This document shows positions 1-9,629 of a DNA stretch of 40,077 nt, one piece after another. Source of the DNA: Balamuthia mandrillaris (taxonomy: Eukaryota; Discosea; Longamoebia; Balamuthiidae); contig JAVKOQ010000423.1 in assembly GCA_031835245.1 (NCBI GenBank), positions 1 through 40,077 on the forward strand, given 5' to 3'. The translations under genes and the position numbers were made by a program. Each line of letters starts with the position of its first letter. The stretch's first letter is position 1. Under the pieces are notes generated by a model, which saw nothing but the letters and a program-made list of their open reading frames with translations, searched no databases and was not told the origin of the DNA.

Positions 1-247
1 GGGAGAGGAGGCCAAGGAATAAAGAGACTTTGCTCCTTTGCTTTTCCCCTTTCTGACCTCTTCTTTCTCTTTGCTGTTTTTTGTTATTAGTGTTTTTTTT
101 GGTTTGAAGAAAAATTAAGTTTGAAAACGCAACAATTTTGAAGTGATGCTGTTGCGAAGCTGTTGTTTCTCCAAAGATGATCTTTGTTGAAAGTGCACTA
201 AACGTGAGTAAAACTTCCCCCTTTTAGCAATGAACCTGTTCAAAAGA
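1..247. other. 3' flank of CPSF1, no gene seen
   Basis: This stretch lies beyond the stop codon of the minus-strand CPSF1 gene. I see no supported gene. A short plus-strand frame reading GEEAKE and then TAA at 20-22 could be the tail of a convergent gene outside the window, but six codons cannot show that. Confidence 0.4.
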
Positions 248-3200
248 CTAAAAGTGGTGGGTGGCGGAGCGATGGATGGAGAGCATGTCGTTGAGCACTT
301 TCTCCCTGGTGGTGCCTACTTGCTTGGCCAACAGGCTCTGCTGGCTGCCGGGTAAGTGCAAGTACCGTGCCAGCAGCGTGCCGTCCAGGATGGTGTGCTT
401 TTGGTTGTGCAAAAGCGTCTCTTTGCGAAGCAGCCGGAAGCTCTTTGGGTTGAGGCCGCAGGTGTGAGGCATCCCTGTGGTTAGTCTTGTTTGGAGCATT
501 GCGAGACGGCGGAATACAAGTTCGTCGATGGGAGCAAAGTAGCCTTTGCCGCCGTCCAGTGTGCCTTTTGTGTTATGTGTTGCTTTGGTGAGAGGAGAGG
601 AGAGGAGAGCAGAGGAGAGCAAAGGGAACGCAAAAAGAGAATGCAAAGAACATTTCGATATAGAACAAAGATGGAAGAGAACGACGAAGAGAAGAGAGCA
701 ACGAAGAGAACGATGAAGAGAAGAGAAGAGAAGAGAACGAGAAAGTAGAAACGTACCAAACCAAACTGCCTGTTGGCGGAGCGCACCACCATGCAGTTGC
801 ATGTTGACGCGAAGGAATTTGTTTATGTGCGCTCCAACATGAAAGTCTCCTCTGGGCACCAGCCGATCTCCTCCGCGACTCTCCACGCTCTGTGGGGCGT
901 ACATCAATGCTTGAACATTCTTCTTCTCATCCGCCACCAAAATACTGAGTTGATTCTTGTCAACAACAAATTCGGTGGCGAACACGCTCAAGTAACCTGG
1001 ATCCTTTGCTAATAGGCTCAATACATGTCCTGTTTCCTGTTTTGTTGACAAAAGTTGGTAAAGTAAGAGCAGGAAGAAGAATGAAATAGCAAGGAAAAAC
1101 AACAAAAAGAAGTACAAAGAAGAAAAAGAATGAAAAAGAAGAAGACAAAGACGAAGAAGAAAACAAAGAAAAAGAAGAAGTAGAAGAAGAAGAAGAATAA
1201 GAAAGAAGAGCAGAAAGAAGAGGACAAAGGCGAAGAAGAAGAAGAAGAAGAAGAAGAAGAAGAAGAAGAACAAGAAGAAGAAGAAGATGAAGAAGAAGAA
1301 GAAGGAAGAAGGAAGAAGAACAAAAAGGAGAAAAAAGGAGAAGAAGGACGGCAAGAGCTGGTGAAAACAAACCCGCCAACGAAGGAAGAAAACACTTTTA
1401 TAAATATCGCCGCAGAGCATGTAGTTCTTGATGGTGCAGAGATTGACCAACAAATGCTGGGCGTCGTAGAAGGAAGTGCCTTCCAGAATACTGCCATCAA
1501 AGTTGAAGACGATGATCTTTGGGCCGATGCCCAATGCCAAATATCCTTGTAATGCTGCCGCCGCTGATACTGGACCCTGCGTTTGTGTTGTTAAATATGA
1601 TGCGGAGAAGCAGAAGAAAAGAAGCAACGAAGAGGAGGAAGTTAGAAGGAAGAAGGAACAAAGAGGAACCTTCATTGCGGTGGAGTAAAGATGCCTAAAC
1701 TTGTAGTCTCGGTTCTCTTCATCTCCAGATTGCTCCACATCAAATATGATGACGTAGAAAAAATTAGGTTAAGGAGGGAATGAAGAGAAGAAAGAAGAAA
1801 GAAAGAAGAAAGACGAAAGAAGAAAGAAGAGAAAAGGATATTCTTCCTTTGCAGCTGGTGTCCTCTCCTAGAACTGTCGCTGTGCCAACGACAACGTAGA
1901 GACGCGGTTGTTTTTTGGTGGGGCTGAGGTTATCAACCAACTTCAACACCTTTAACGTGAGCAGTTGTTCGTGTTCATCCAATACATATCTATTCGCGTG
2001 TAGTTTTTTGTCAATAACTGGAAAAGAGACAAGAGAATAGAAGAAGGTGGAAAGAGAGAAAAGGAACCTATCAAGAATTTTCCAGTTTGTAGGTGAAACT
2101 AGTCGAACTTCATATCTATCTTCCGAAAACGGTACCGCACGAGGATCTTCCTCCACTTCCTCCACTTCCTCTTGCTCCTCTTCTTCGTCATTGCCATCGT
2201 TCTGTCGCCGCCGCCGCTTTGGTAACGCCTTTTTGATGCTGTTGGAAACGCTGATCGCATAAGTTCTGGATTGACTGTGGTAAGCGATGTGATGAGGAGT
2301 GCAACGCAGAGGCACTTTGCGAAGTGGCCACGTTGTGTCCAGTTGGACGTTTGATGAGAGTTGACAAATTTTAAGGGTTTCCTGTTTTGTTTTTGTCGTT
2401 TACATGATTTTTGTTTGGTTTATGTAAGAAGAAGAACAAGAAAGGGATGACGAAATTCAAAACAGAGGAAGAAGGAAAGCGGCGAAGGTAAAGAAACAAC
2501 AAGGAGCGAGAACGAAAAAAAAAAAAAAAAACGAACCGTATCATTGATATACATAAAGCCATGAGGACAATAAGCGTTATGAAACTCGGTGAAGCAGAGT
2601 ACCACCGGATCCAACTTCATGGGGAAGAACCGAAGGTAGCCTCTGTGCCATAGGGCCCATCCGGATATCTTTCCAGCCACAAACACTCCTTCTTTGCCCC
2701 CAATATTGCTAAATGGCAACAATCTTCGATGAGGGTGCCGAATGGGTCGGTTGTTGTTATCGTCAATCGAAGACTCTGATGACTCTGTTCGTTTCAGTCG
2801 TTTCGTATCTTTTTTGGTTTCTTCTTGCTCTTCTTTGTCTTCTATTTTGTTAGTTTTGTCATGTTCTTCATCTAGTTCTTCCTCTTCCGCTTCTCTTTTT
2901 CTTTTAGCCTTACTTTTTTTCTGTCCTCGTTCTTCTTGCTTCTGTTGTTCTTGTTGGTGTTCTTCATCATCAAGAACACCTCCATATTCTCTTTCTTCAT
3001 TCTTTTCTTCTTCTCCTTCTCCTTTTCCTTCTTTTTGTTTGCCTTTATCCAAAGAACTGAAAGAAGAAAGTAAGCTTGAAGTGGTAGACGAAGAAAGTGG
3101 AGGTTGTGGAGGTAAATCGTGCGGAACTCGCTTCCATCGAACCGGCAAAAAGTCGGAGGCGAGAGGGTGATTACAGTCAACAGGTGCTGTGAAGCTGCGA

Positions 3201-4156
3201 TAGACAAACAGTTCTTCGCTTTCCAACAAAACCTTGACAGAGGGAAGACACAAAAAGCGAGTTTAGGAAGAAAGAAGAAAAGGAACAGAAAAAAATATAG
3301 TGGAGAAAGAGTACCAGCAAAAAGGGAGAAGAAGGAAAAGGCTTTTGGCCAGAGACAACCGCAATCTCCACGATACGTGGAACATGAGCTGTTGGTAAAT
3401 GTATTGTCGTTGTTGCGGTTGATGTTGTGGTCTTTGTCTCTTCATCCTTCTTTTTACCACTTTTTTGTCGGGTTAAAGAAGCAGAAGTAGGCGAGGAAGA
3501 TGAAGAGGATGCAAAAGAAGAAGGAGGAGGATAAGAAGGAAGGAGATGGTTCCTCAAAAGCGCATCGCCATTATCTAAACCGGGACACTCAAACACCAAC
3601 TTGAACTCAGGAATGGAGTAGATTTGGAGATAGCCATTGTCCAAAGAAAGAGCGCAGTAAATCTCTTTCGGTTGACGATGACGACCAACTGAGCCGTTGA
3701 AATTGCCTTTGAATAGATGCACCGATGTGATTTGTGGCAATTTAGGTGGAGGAGCTCTTATCTGGTTTTATGTATTTTCAAATATATCAGAAAAAAGTAG
3801 AGAGAGAGAGAGAGAGAGGCGAGAGCGAGAAAAGCAAGTTAAGAATAAAGAATATGAATAGACAAAAAGAATACCGTATCAGTAGTCTTCTCACCAGCAA
3901 GAATTGGAACCGGGTTGGGTGCTTGCACCAACATCTTTCGCATGATGAGATTACTAGTGTTACTTCCACTTTTGACGTTTTGGGCACCATAAAGCCGCAA
4001 CGAATGATCGGCCATCACCAATAGGACCCATGGATCCAAAATGCTGCAATCCAAAACGTCTTCTCTGAGCGATATTCGTTGCATTGCTTGAAGTTCTATT
4101 ATTTCATTTTCAGTAGTTAGGTGGAAAAGTCCAATGATTTGAACAGGGAGAGATAG

Positions 4157-4187
<31 letters not shown>

Positions 4188-7100
4188 ACAGGAAAGAAGC
4201 GTGTGATGAGAGAGAAGAAGCAAAAGCAAAAAATCAAAGAGACAAGAAAGGGAAACATACCTGCATTCAACAGGATGACGCCGTTGGGATGAACCTGAGC
4301 GATGGTGGTGCCAGCAAACAAATTGCCAACCGCCAAAGTTGGTCCTCCCACGTTCACATCGACTCTGTTCGAGATCTCATCCAACTGCTCTCCACTTGCC
4401 AAAACAATGGTCTTGTCTTCTCTTGATAAAACGAGATAAGAGTGATATGCTTCCATCAAAAGTTCTTCCGCTCTACCCTCATCTACATCATCATTTGAAG
4501 GAGAAGAAAGGCAACTTAGAGTCCACATGGCTTGGCAACTGGGAAGCTCGGAGGAGGCATGAATAAGTTCTGGTCGAATGCCGTATTGAAGGATGGAGAG
4601 AGCGCCGTTGCGGCCATGTCCTGAGCACGTCACGAACTCGATCTCCTGTTTCGTTTGTTGTTCGTAATCCTGTTTATTGAATAAGAAAATTAGAGTGTGG
4701 GCAAGAGAAAATAATGAACGACAAGGAAGAAGATGGAAAAAAAAAATGACAAATGCAACAGCAAGATAATATGAAAGAAGGGTGACAAAAAATACCGTTA
4801 TAGAAATAGAAGCAGGGTCAAAGGACTCGCCAACGCTAAAATCAGCGATGGGTCCTATATTCACCAAACTGTCACACACCCGAAAGCGATACGTCGTCAA
4901 CTTTGTGGCTTGCTCCTTGTTGATGCTCTCTTTGCCTCCAAAGATAGCCCAAGGGTCCATTTCCTCCACAAACGATTGATTGACACCGCTTCTTTCTGCT
5001 TCGTTATTGTTTGCTTCGGCTTCCTCTCCTTCCTCTTGTATGGAAGCTATAACCTCTCCTTCTGCTGCTATTCCCTCATATCGTCTTTGGCGGTTGAACT
5101 GATTGTATATCTCGTCGTCATAGTAATCATCACTATTGTTGTCGTTGCGTTTGTTTTTGGAGGAAGAGGACGATGAAGGCGAAGACGCAGAAACTGTACC
5201 AAAGTAAAGCGCTCTGTCTTCCTCTGTCATATCAGAGTCATTTGTTGGTTGAGACGAGGACGAAGATATGGATGTAGAAGTGTTTGATTGTTGCTGTTCA
5301 CTTTGTGGTTGTTGCTGTTGTTCTGTATAACGTATCAACAAGGAGTCCCCAAGACGAGAACCTAAAAAGAGGAACCGTTTAGGTTCTTGCTCTTGTTCTT
5401 TTTCTTTGTTGTTATCATTCGATAATTCCATTGTACACATCTGTTGAGAGAGAATGAGAGAAAGTCTTAGTTGGACAGCAAATAGAGCTGTAAATAGCAG
5501 TGTTGTTTCTTCCATTCTTTCTGCAAGAGAAGAGAGGCGAGAGAGAGAGAGAGAGAGAGAGGAAGAGAGGAGGGGGAGAGATTACACAAGAAGTAAGAAC
5601 GCTAGAGCCCGCTTTGGTTATTTCGATACTTTGAACAGAGCGACCATCCGTCAACATATGAAATATATATCTGACAAATTGAAAAAATAAAAAGATATAG
5701 CTCAGTCATCGTGCAAAAGAGATGGAGAGAAGTAGCAGAGGGAAAGAGAGAGAGATTGAGAGAATACGTACAATCCTCCATCTTTCAAAGAGACAAGCAA
5801 TTGTTTGGGGGTGATCCAAGCATTATGAACCGCGTCGAGGGTTAATGTTATTTTACTTTGGGCTATTTTGCAAATAATAAAAGTAAGGGCAGGAAGAGAG
5901 GAAGAAAGAGAATGAAGATTCAAAAAAACAACAAAACACACAACAAATGATAAAGGAGAGGGAGAGGGAGAGAGTACTCAAAGGGAAAGGAAGATCAGCT
6001 GCTCCCTCTGCTTCATCAACAGTAGAAGCAGTGGCATAACTATTCAAAGCGACACCATATCTCATGCTCTGGTTGAAGTAATAGAGTACGTTTGTGGAGA
6101 ATACTAAAGCGCCGCCACCCACTGCTTCTGGCACGCTCACCAGCTTATAGCAATCGTGAGGCAGATGTTCCACACTCCAAATCCTTGGATGAGACTGTTG
6201 TGAGAGGTTGAGAGAGACGGCACTCACGATGCATGTGTTGCGAGCTAATGCATATCGCCTGTTGTTTTTTTGGCCATGAGAAAAGAAAGAAGAAAGAATT
6301 AATATAGAAACGAAGAAAGATGGAGTGAAAGAAGTAAATACCCAATCCATGTTTCATTGGGTTCATGAAGGACCAAGAGAGTAGGTTCGTAATATCCATG
6401 CAAGAAAGCAAGGTCCTTTATGTTTCCAACGCCCATGTCCAACGGATCAATAACAATGGATGATCTCACTGGTGCATTTGTTTCGCTGTGAAAACAAACC
6501 ATGGATCAGAACAGGAAACAACAGAAATGCATAACAACAAAGAAAGAAACAAAGGCGTTACCCTTCAACAAGTTCCTCTTCCAACAAATCAGAGGTAGCC
6601 GAACGAAAGGGAAGGACGACCAGCTTGCGGCTGTAGGCCAACATTACGGCACACCGTTGCTGCGTGTCTACAAGTGCTTGTGGTGGATACTCACATTGCT
6701 CATGTCCCTCCTATGAACGAAGTGAATGTCACATGAAGATAAAGAACGAAATAAAGAGAGAAACGGCAGATACGAATGAGTAAGCAAAAGAAAGAAGGTA
6801 GAATCATGAAGAAGAAGAAGAAGAAGAAGAAGAAGAAGAAGAAGAAGAAGAAGAACAAGAAGAAGAAGAAGAAGAAGAAGAAGCAGAAGAAGAAGCAGAA
6901 GAAGAAGAAGAAGAAGAAAAAGAAGAACAAGAATATGTAGAAGAAGAAGAAGAAAAAGGAGGAGAACAAGAACACGAACAAGAAGAACAACAGCAAGAAG
7001 CATAAGAATGAACGCTAAGAAGAGTAAGGTACCTTGATTCGGTTTCGTTCGTAACTGTGAAGCGACACCACACGCAAGTCCTGTTCCGCACTCGCAAACT

Positions 7101-7735
7101 CTACCACTGAGATCTTTTTTTTTTGTTTGTTTGTAAATGTGTTATTCAAGAAGAGAGGAAAGAGGAGAGAGGAGAGAGAAGAGAGGAGAGAGAGAAGAGA
7201 GAGAAGAGAGAGAAGAGAGAGAAGAGAGAGAAGAGAGAGAAGAGAGAAGAGAGAAGAGAGAAGAGAGAAGAGAGAGGAGAGAGAGAGAGAGAAGAGAGAA
7301 GAGAGAAGAGAGAAGAGAGAAGAGAGAAGAGAGAAGAGAGAAGAGAGAAGAGAGAAGAGAGAAGAGAGAAGAGAGAAGAGAGAAGAGAGAAGCAGAAAGA
7401 ACACTTACTTTGGCATCTCGAAAGGTGACGAGAATAGCGTCTTTCTTGGAGCGAGCGAACCGAACGGCGGCGAGAGACTCGATGTTGCCAAACAAATGGT
7501 AGGCGGCAACCAACTCTAGGACATGGCCTTCGCTCTCTTCCCCTTTCTCCGAAGGACTCGACGGACTGTTTTCTTCGGTGATTGAGGAGGACGTAGTAGG
7601 CACCAAACGATAGACTTCGAGAACGTGAGTCTTGGCAACGAGCAGGTTGAGGTCGTCCACGCCGGTGAAGTGAGCGACCAGACAGTGCTCCACGCCGGTT
7701 GGAGGCACCGTCTCCTGATAAAACAGGTAGCTCAT
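248..7735 (-). CDS. CPSF1: Cleavage and polyadenylation specificity factor subunit 1 (CPSF160)
   Basis: Scaffold subunit of the nuclear complex that recognises the poly(A) signal and directs pre-mRNA 3' cleavage. I read 18 exons, 5' to 3' on the minus strand: 7735-7409, 7113-7033, 6710-6562, 6485-6342, 6258-5978, 5862-5772, 5670-5586, 5440-4796, 4669-4261, 4095-3875, 3761-3315, 3232-2537, 2381-2068, 1989-1842, 1753-1670, 1576-1373, 1036-757, 564-248; about 1640 codons, versus roughly 1440 in human. Diagnostic stretches are [69 protein letters not shown] and the C-terminal [15 protein letters not shown]. The extra length is low-complexity inserts (Glu/Lys/Ser/Gln-rich, exons 8, 11, 12, 13). 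Introns carry GA/GAA tracts on the plus strand. Intron 14 is U12-type. Introns 9 and 13 use AATAG acceptors rather than an AG next to the pyrimidine tract; these two junctions are the least certain. Identity is very sure. Confidence 0.95.
1199..1345 (-). repeat. (GAA)n microsatellite in CPSF1 intron 16
   Basis: Imperfect GAA/AAG triplets on the plus strand, so TTC triplets in the CPSF1 sense strand. The tract sits between the exons at 1576-1373 and 1036-757. Long reading frames across it are low-complexity artefacts. Confidence 0.85.
1754..1841 (-). other. U12-type AT-AC spliceosomal intron in CPSF1
   Basis: The 88-nt intron 14 of CPSF1 begins ATATCCTTTTC (1841 downward), has the branch-site-like CTCCTTAACC (1777-1768, presumed branch A at 1769) and ends TTTTCTAC at 1754. 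Removing it joins CKGR to VIIFDVEQ in phase 0, matching the conserved CRGRILIMDV of human CPSF1. No GT donor exists at this conserved boundary. The three signals match the minor-spliceosome consensus. Confidence 0.9.
6807..6990 (-). repeat. (GAA)n microsatellite in CPSF1 intron 2
   Basis: Nearly pure GAA triplets on the plus strand (TTC in the gene sense) between the exons 7113-7033 and 6710-6562, degrading toward 6990. Confidence 0.85.
7141..7394 (-). repeat. GAGAGAA-type minisatellite in CPSF1 intron 1
   Basis: About 250 bp of tandem GAGAGAA-like units on the plus strand, filling most of intron 1 of CPSF1 between the donor at 7408 and the acceptor at 7114. The unit length drifts between 7 and 8 nt. 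Confidence 0.9.
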
Positions 7736-7796
7736 CGCTCTTCGTTTTTTCCTCTGCTTTCTATTTTTTTTTTGTTGGGATGGAATCCGTTCTTAA

Positions 7797-7804
7797 TGAC
7801 GTCA
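7797..7804. promoter_or_regulatory. CRE-like palindrome TGACGTCA
   Basis: Perfect 8-bp TGACGTCA, the classical binding site for CREB/ATF-type bZIP proteins, about 62 bp upstream of the CPSF1 start codon and 7 bp from a TGTCGACAT motif. Related sites sit at 9230-9237 (TGACGTAA) and 27710-27717 (TTACGTCA), also upstream of genes. Binding is inferred only. Confidence 0.4.
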
Positions 7805-7810
7805 CTTTCA

Positions 7811-7819
7811 TGTCGACAT
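7811..7819. promoter_or_regulatory. TGTCGACAT palindromic promoter motif
   Basis: One of five exact TGTCGACAT copies in the nuclear part, all intergenic. It lies 76 bp upstream of the CPSF1 start codon (minus) and about 255 bp upstream of the candidate plus-strand gene at 8074, so it could serve either or both. Function is inferred from position and recurrence. Confidence 0.45.
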
Positions 7820-7904
7820 TATAGCAGTTGACCTTTTGAAGTAAACATGAGGGTTCACTGGAACGAATAAGCAATTGGAATTTGCTCCTCTCTCCTCTCT
7901 CTCT

Positions 7905-7942
7905 CTCTTGCTCCTCCTCTCTCTCTCTCTCTCTTGCTCCTC

Positions 7943-7988
<46 letters not shown>
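7905..7988 (+). repeat. (CT)n dinucleotide tract
   Basis: Interrupted CTCTCT tract in the gap between CPSF1 and the candidate gene at 8074. If that gene is real, this is its 5' flank or a leader intron. Confidence 0.8.
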
Positions 7989-7990
<2 letters not shown>

Positions 7991-8073
7991 CCTCCTCTTC
8001 TGCGGGAAGAACAAAACAAGAAAGAACCAAAAAAAAAAAAGAATGTTCATTCGTTTGTTTGTTGGTGGTGTGT

Positions 8074-8320
8074 ATGGTTGGTATGGTTGGTAGGTTTCAT
8101 CACGCAACGGAGAGCCGTTTACGTCCTTTGGCCAGCCTGCGTTCAAAGAGGTTACGACCGCCTTGCCTACGGATGCGGACCAGGAAGCCGTGGGTCCTCC
8201 TTCGGCGGCACTTGCTCGGCTGGTACGTCCTCTTTATGCATTGGATGGTGTTGTTGTTTTCGTCGTTCTCCTCTTCTGCTTCGTTCGTTTAGTTATTTGT
8301 TTAAGAAAGAGAATGAGAGT

Positions 8321-8356
<36 letters not shown>

Positions 8357-9189
8357 AGGAGAAGGAGGAAGGAGGAAGGAGGAAGGAGGAAGGAGAAGGA
8401 GGAAGGAGGAAGGAGGAAGGAGGAAGGAGGAAGGAGGAAGGAGGAAGGAGGAAGGAGGAAGGAGGAAGGAGGAAGGAGGAAGGAGGAAGGAGGAAGGAGG
8501 AAGGAGGAAGGGAAAAGGAGGAAGGAGGAAGGAGGAAGGAGGAAGGAGGAAGGAGGAAGGAGGAAGGAGGAAGGAGAAGGAGAAGGAGAAGGAGAAGGAG
8601 AAGGAGAAGGAGAAGGAGAGGACATGGACAGACAGAACAAGAGTACAAGAGGACAGAAGCGAGAGGAAACAATCAACAAGAGAAAACAAAGCAAAAGAAA
8701 AAAGCGGGGGGAGGAGCGCAAAAAGAGAGAAGCTAGCGAATGTGCGTCCGCAAGAGAAGGAGAAGAGCGAAAAAAAAACCTTGATTGGGAGAGATTTGCG
8801 GAAGCAGCGGAGCGGAGGAAGGCGGGGTGTAAACAAGGGGAGAGGAGGACGGTAGTTCGCTGTTCAACAACAGGCGCAGCGATGAACTTGCGGGAAGAGG
8901 AGATGAGGAGAAGAGGGAACGAGGGCCGCGAAGAGGCAAGGGGGAGAAATCGTGGGCCGATGCGGCGGCCAAAGGAGAGCGAAGCGTCGGAACGGCAGAA
9001 AAACGGGAGGGGCCTGACAGTTCCGCAGCCGTACGAAGAGAGAACGAGGAGGGAAGAGGCCTCGCCAACTTGGGCATCATCAGCATCGCTCGGCCGGACA
9101 CTTGGTGGGCGCTTTGGCTCCGCATTTCTCTCTTCTCTCTTTTTTATTTGTTTTTTTTTTTTGTGGGTGTTGTTTTCACGTCGTCCTGA
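8074..9189 (+). CDS. Candidate small basic protein with C-terminal membrane segment (weak)
   Basis: I do not recognise this. A two-exon model closes in phase: 8074-8222 (donor GTACGT) and 8874-9189 (acceptor AACAACAG), 154 codons. It starts [18 protein letters not shown], an Arg-rich segment that could be a targeting peptide. It continues with a charged linker ([17 protein letters not shown]) and ends with [13 protein letters not shown] followed by about 20 hydrophobic residues, as in a tail-anchored protein. Against it: the region is GC-rich, so all plus frames and a minus frame (9125-8733) are open, and the GGAAGGA tract inside the intron is purine-rich on this strand, the opposite of other introns here. 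The strand is therefore uncertain. An alternative is a minus-strand gene or no gene at all. Confidence 0.3.
8330..8620 (+). repeat. GGAAGGA minisatellite
   Basis: About 290 bp of (GGAAGGA)n grading into (GGAGAA)n, preceded by (GA)n. It lies between the two exons of the weak gene candidate. Purine-rich on the plus strand, it breaks the sense-strand-pyrimidine pattern seen in the other plus-strand introns. Confidence 0.85.
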
Positions 9190-9229
9190 TGAGTTGAATT
9201 ACGTAATTCTTTCCATTTCAGTACCCTCA

Positions 9230-9237
9230 TGACGTAA
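9230..9237. promoter_or_regulatory. CRE-like TGACGTAA
   Basis: Half-conserved bZIP-type site in the gap before PIG-S; TTACACGTCA follows within 20 bp. It resembles the sites at 7797 and 27710. Confidence 0.3.
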
Positions 9238-9352
9238 CCTTTGTTACACGTCACCGATATGTTAATTCGGAAATGTTGATGTCAAAAGTATACACGTTTC
9301 GAATCCGATCGATGACAATAATTTTATTTTAAACTTAAAATATTGTAGACAC

Positions 9353-9361
9353 TGTCGACAT
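9353..9361 (+). promoter_or_regulatory. TGTCGACAT motif upstream of PIG-S
   Basis: Exact copy of the recurrent palindrome, 50 bp upstream of the PIG-S start codon at 9411, which suggests a core promoter or initiator-proximal element. Confidence 0.5.
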
Positions 9362-9410
9362 CCGAAAGAAAAAAAAAAGAGACCAGAAGAAGAAGACAGA
9401 AATAAAAAAA

Positions 9411-9589
9411 ATGGGAGAGCATCGTGTCCGTCTCTACGGCACCTTCTTTCTGATCTTCATGTTCGCCACTGGGGTGTGGTGGAAGACCACGGAGACCTAC
9501 CGTGCTCCCCTTCCTTTCGAAGAGATCGAACGCTGGGACCAGTTTCTCTCGCCTCACTTCAAATCTTCTGTACCCGTTTCTCTCCTTTT

Positions 9590-9629
<40 letters not shown>

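Noticed and set aside
4129-4261. Non-canonical TG acceptor in CPSF1 intron 9 (CCCTG before TTCAAATC)
   Set aside because: A canonical AATAATAG acceptor at 4096 keeps phase and aligns better with human CPSF1.
7142-8855. Long open frames rich in Arg/Glu, Leu/Ser or Pro/Leu
   Set aside because: They are translations of microsatellites, open in several frames on both strands, and overlap CPSF1 intron 1 or the GGAAGGA array.
8733-9125. Minus-strand frame [17 protein letters not shown] as an alternative gene
   Set aside because: Ser/Pro/Leu/Arg-rich composition typical of the antisense of a charged GC-rich frame; not excluded, but the plus model has better splice sites and a membrane anchor.
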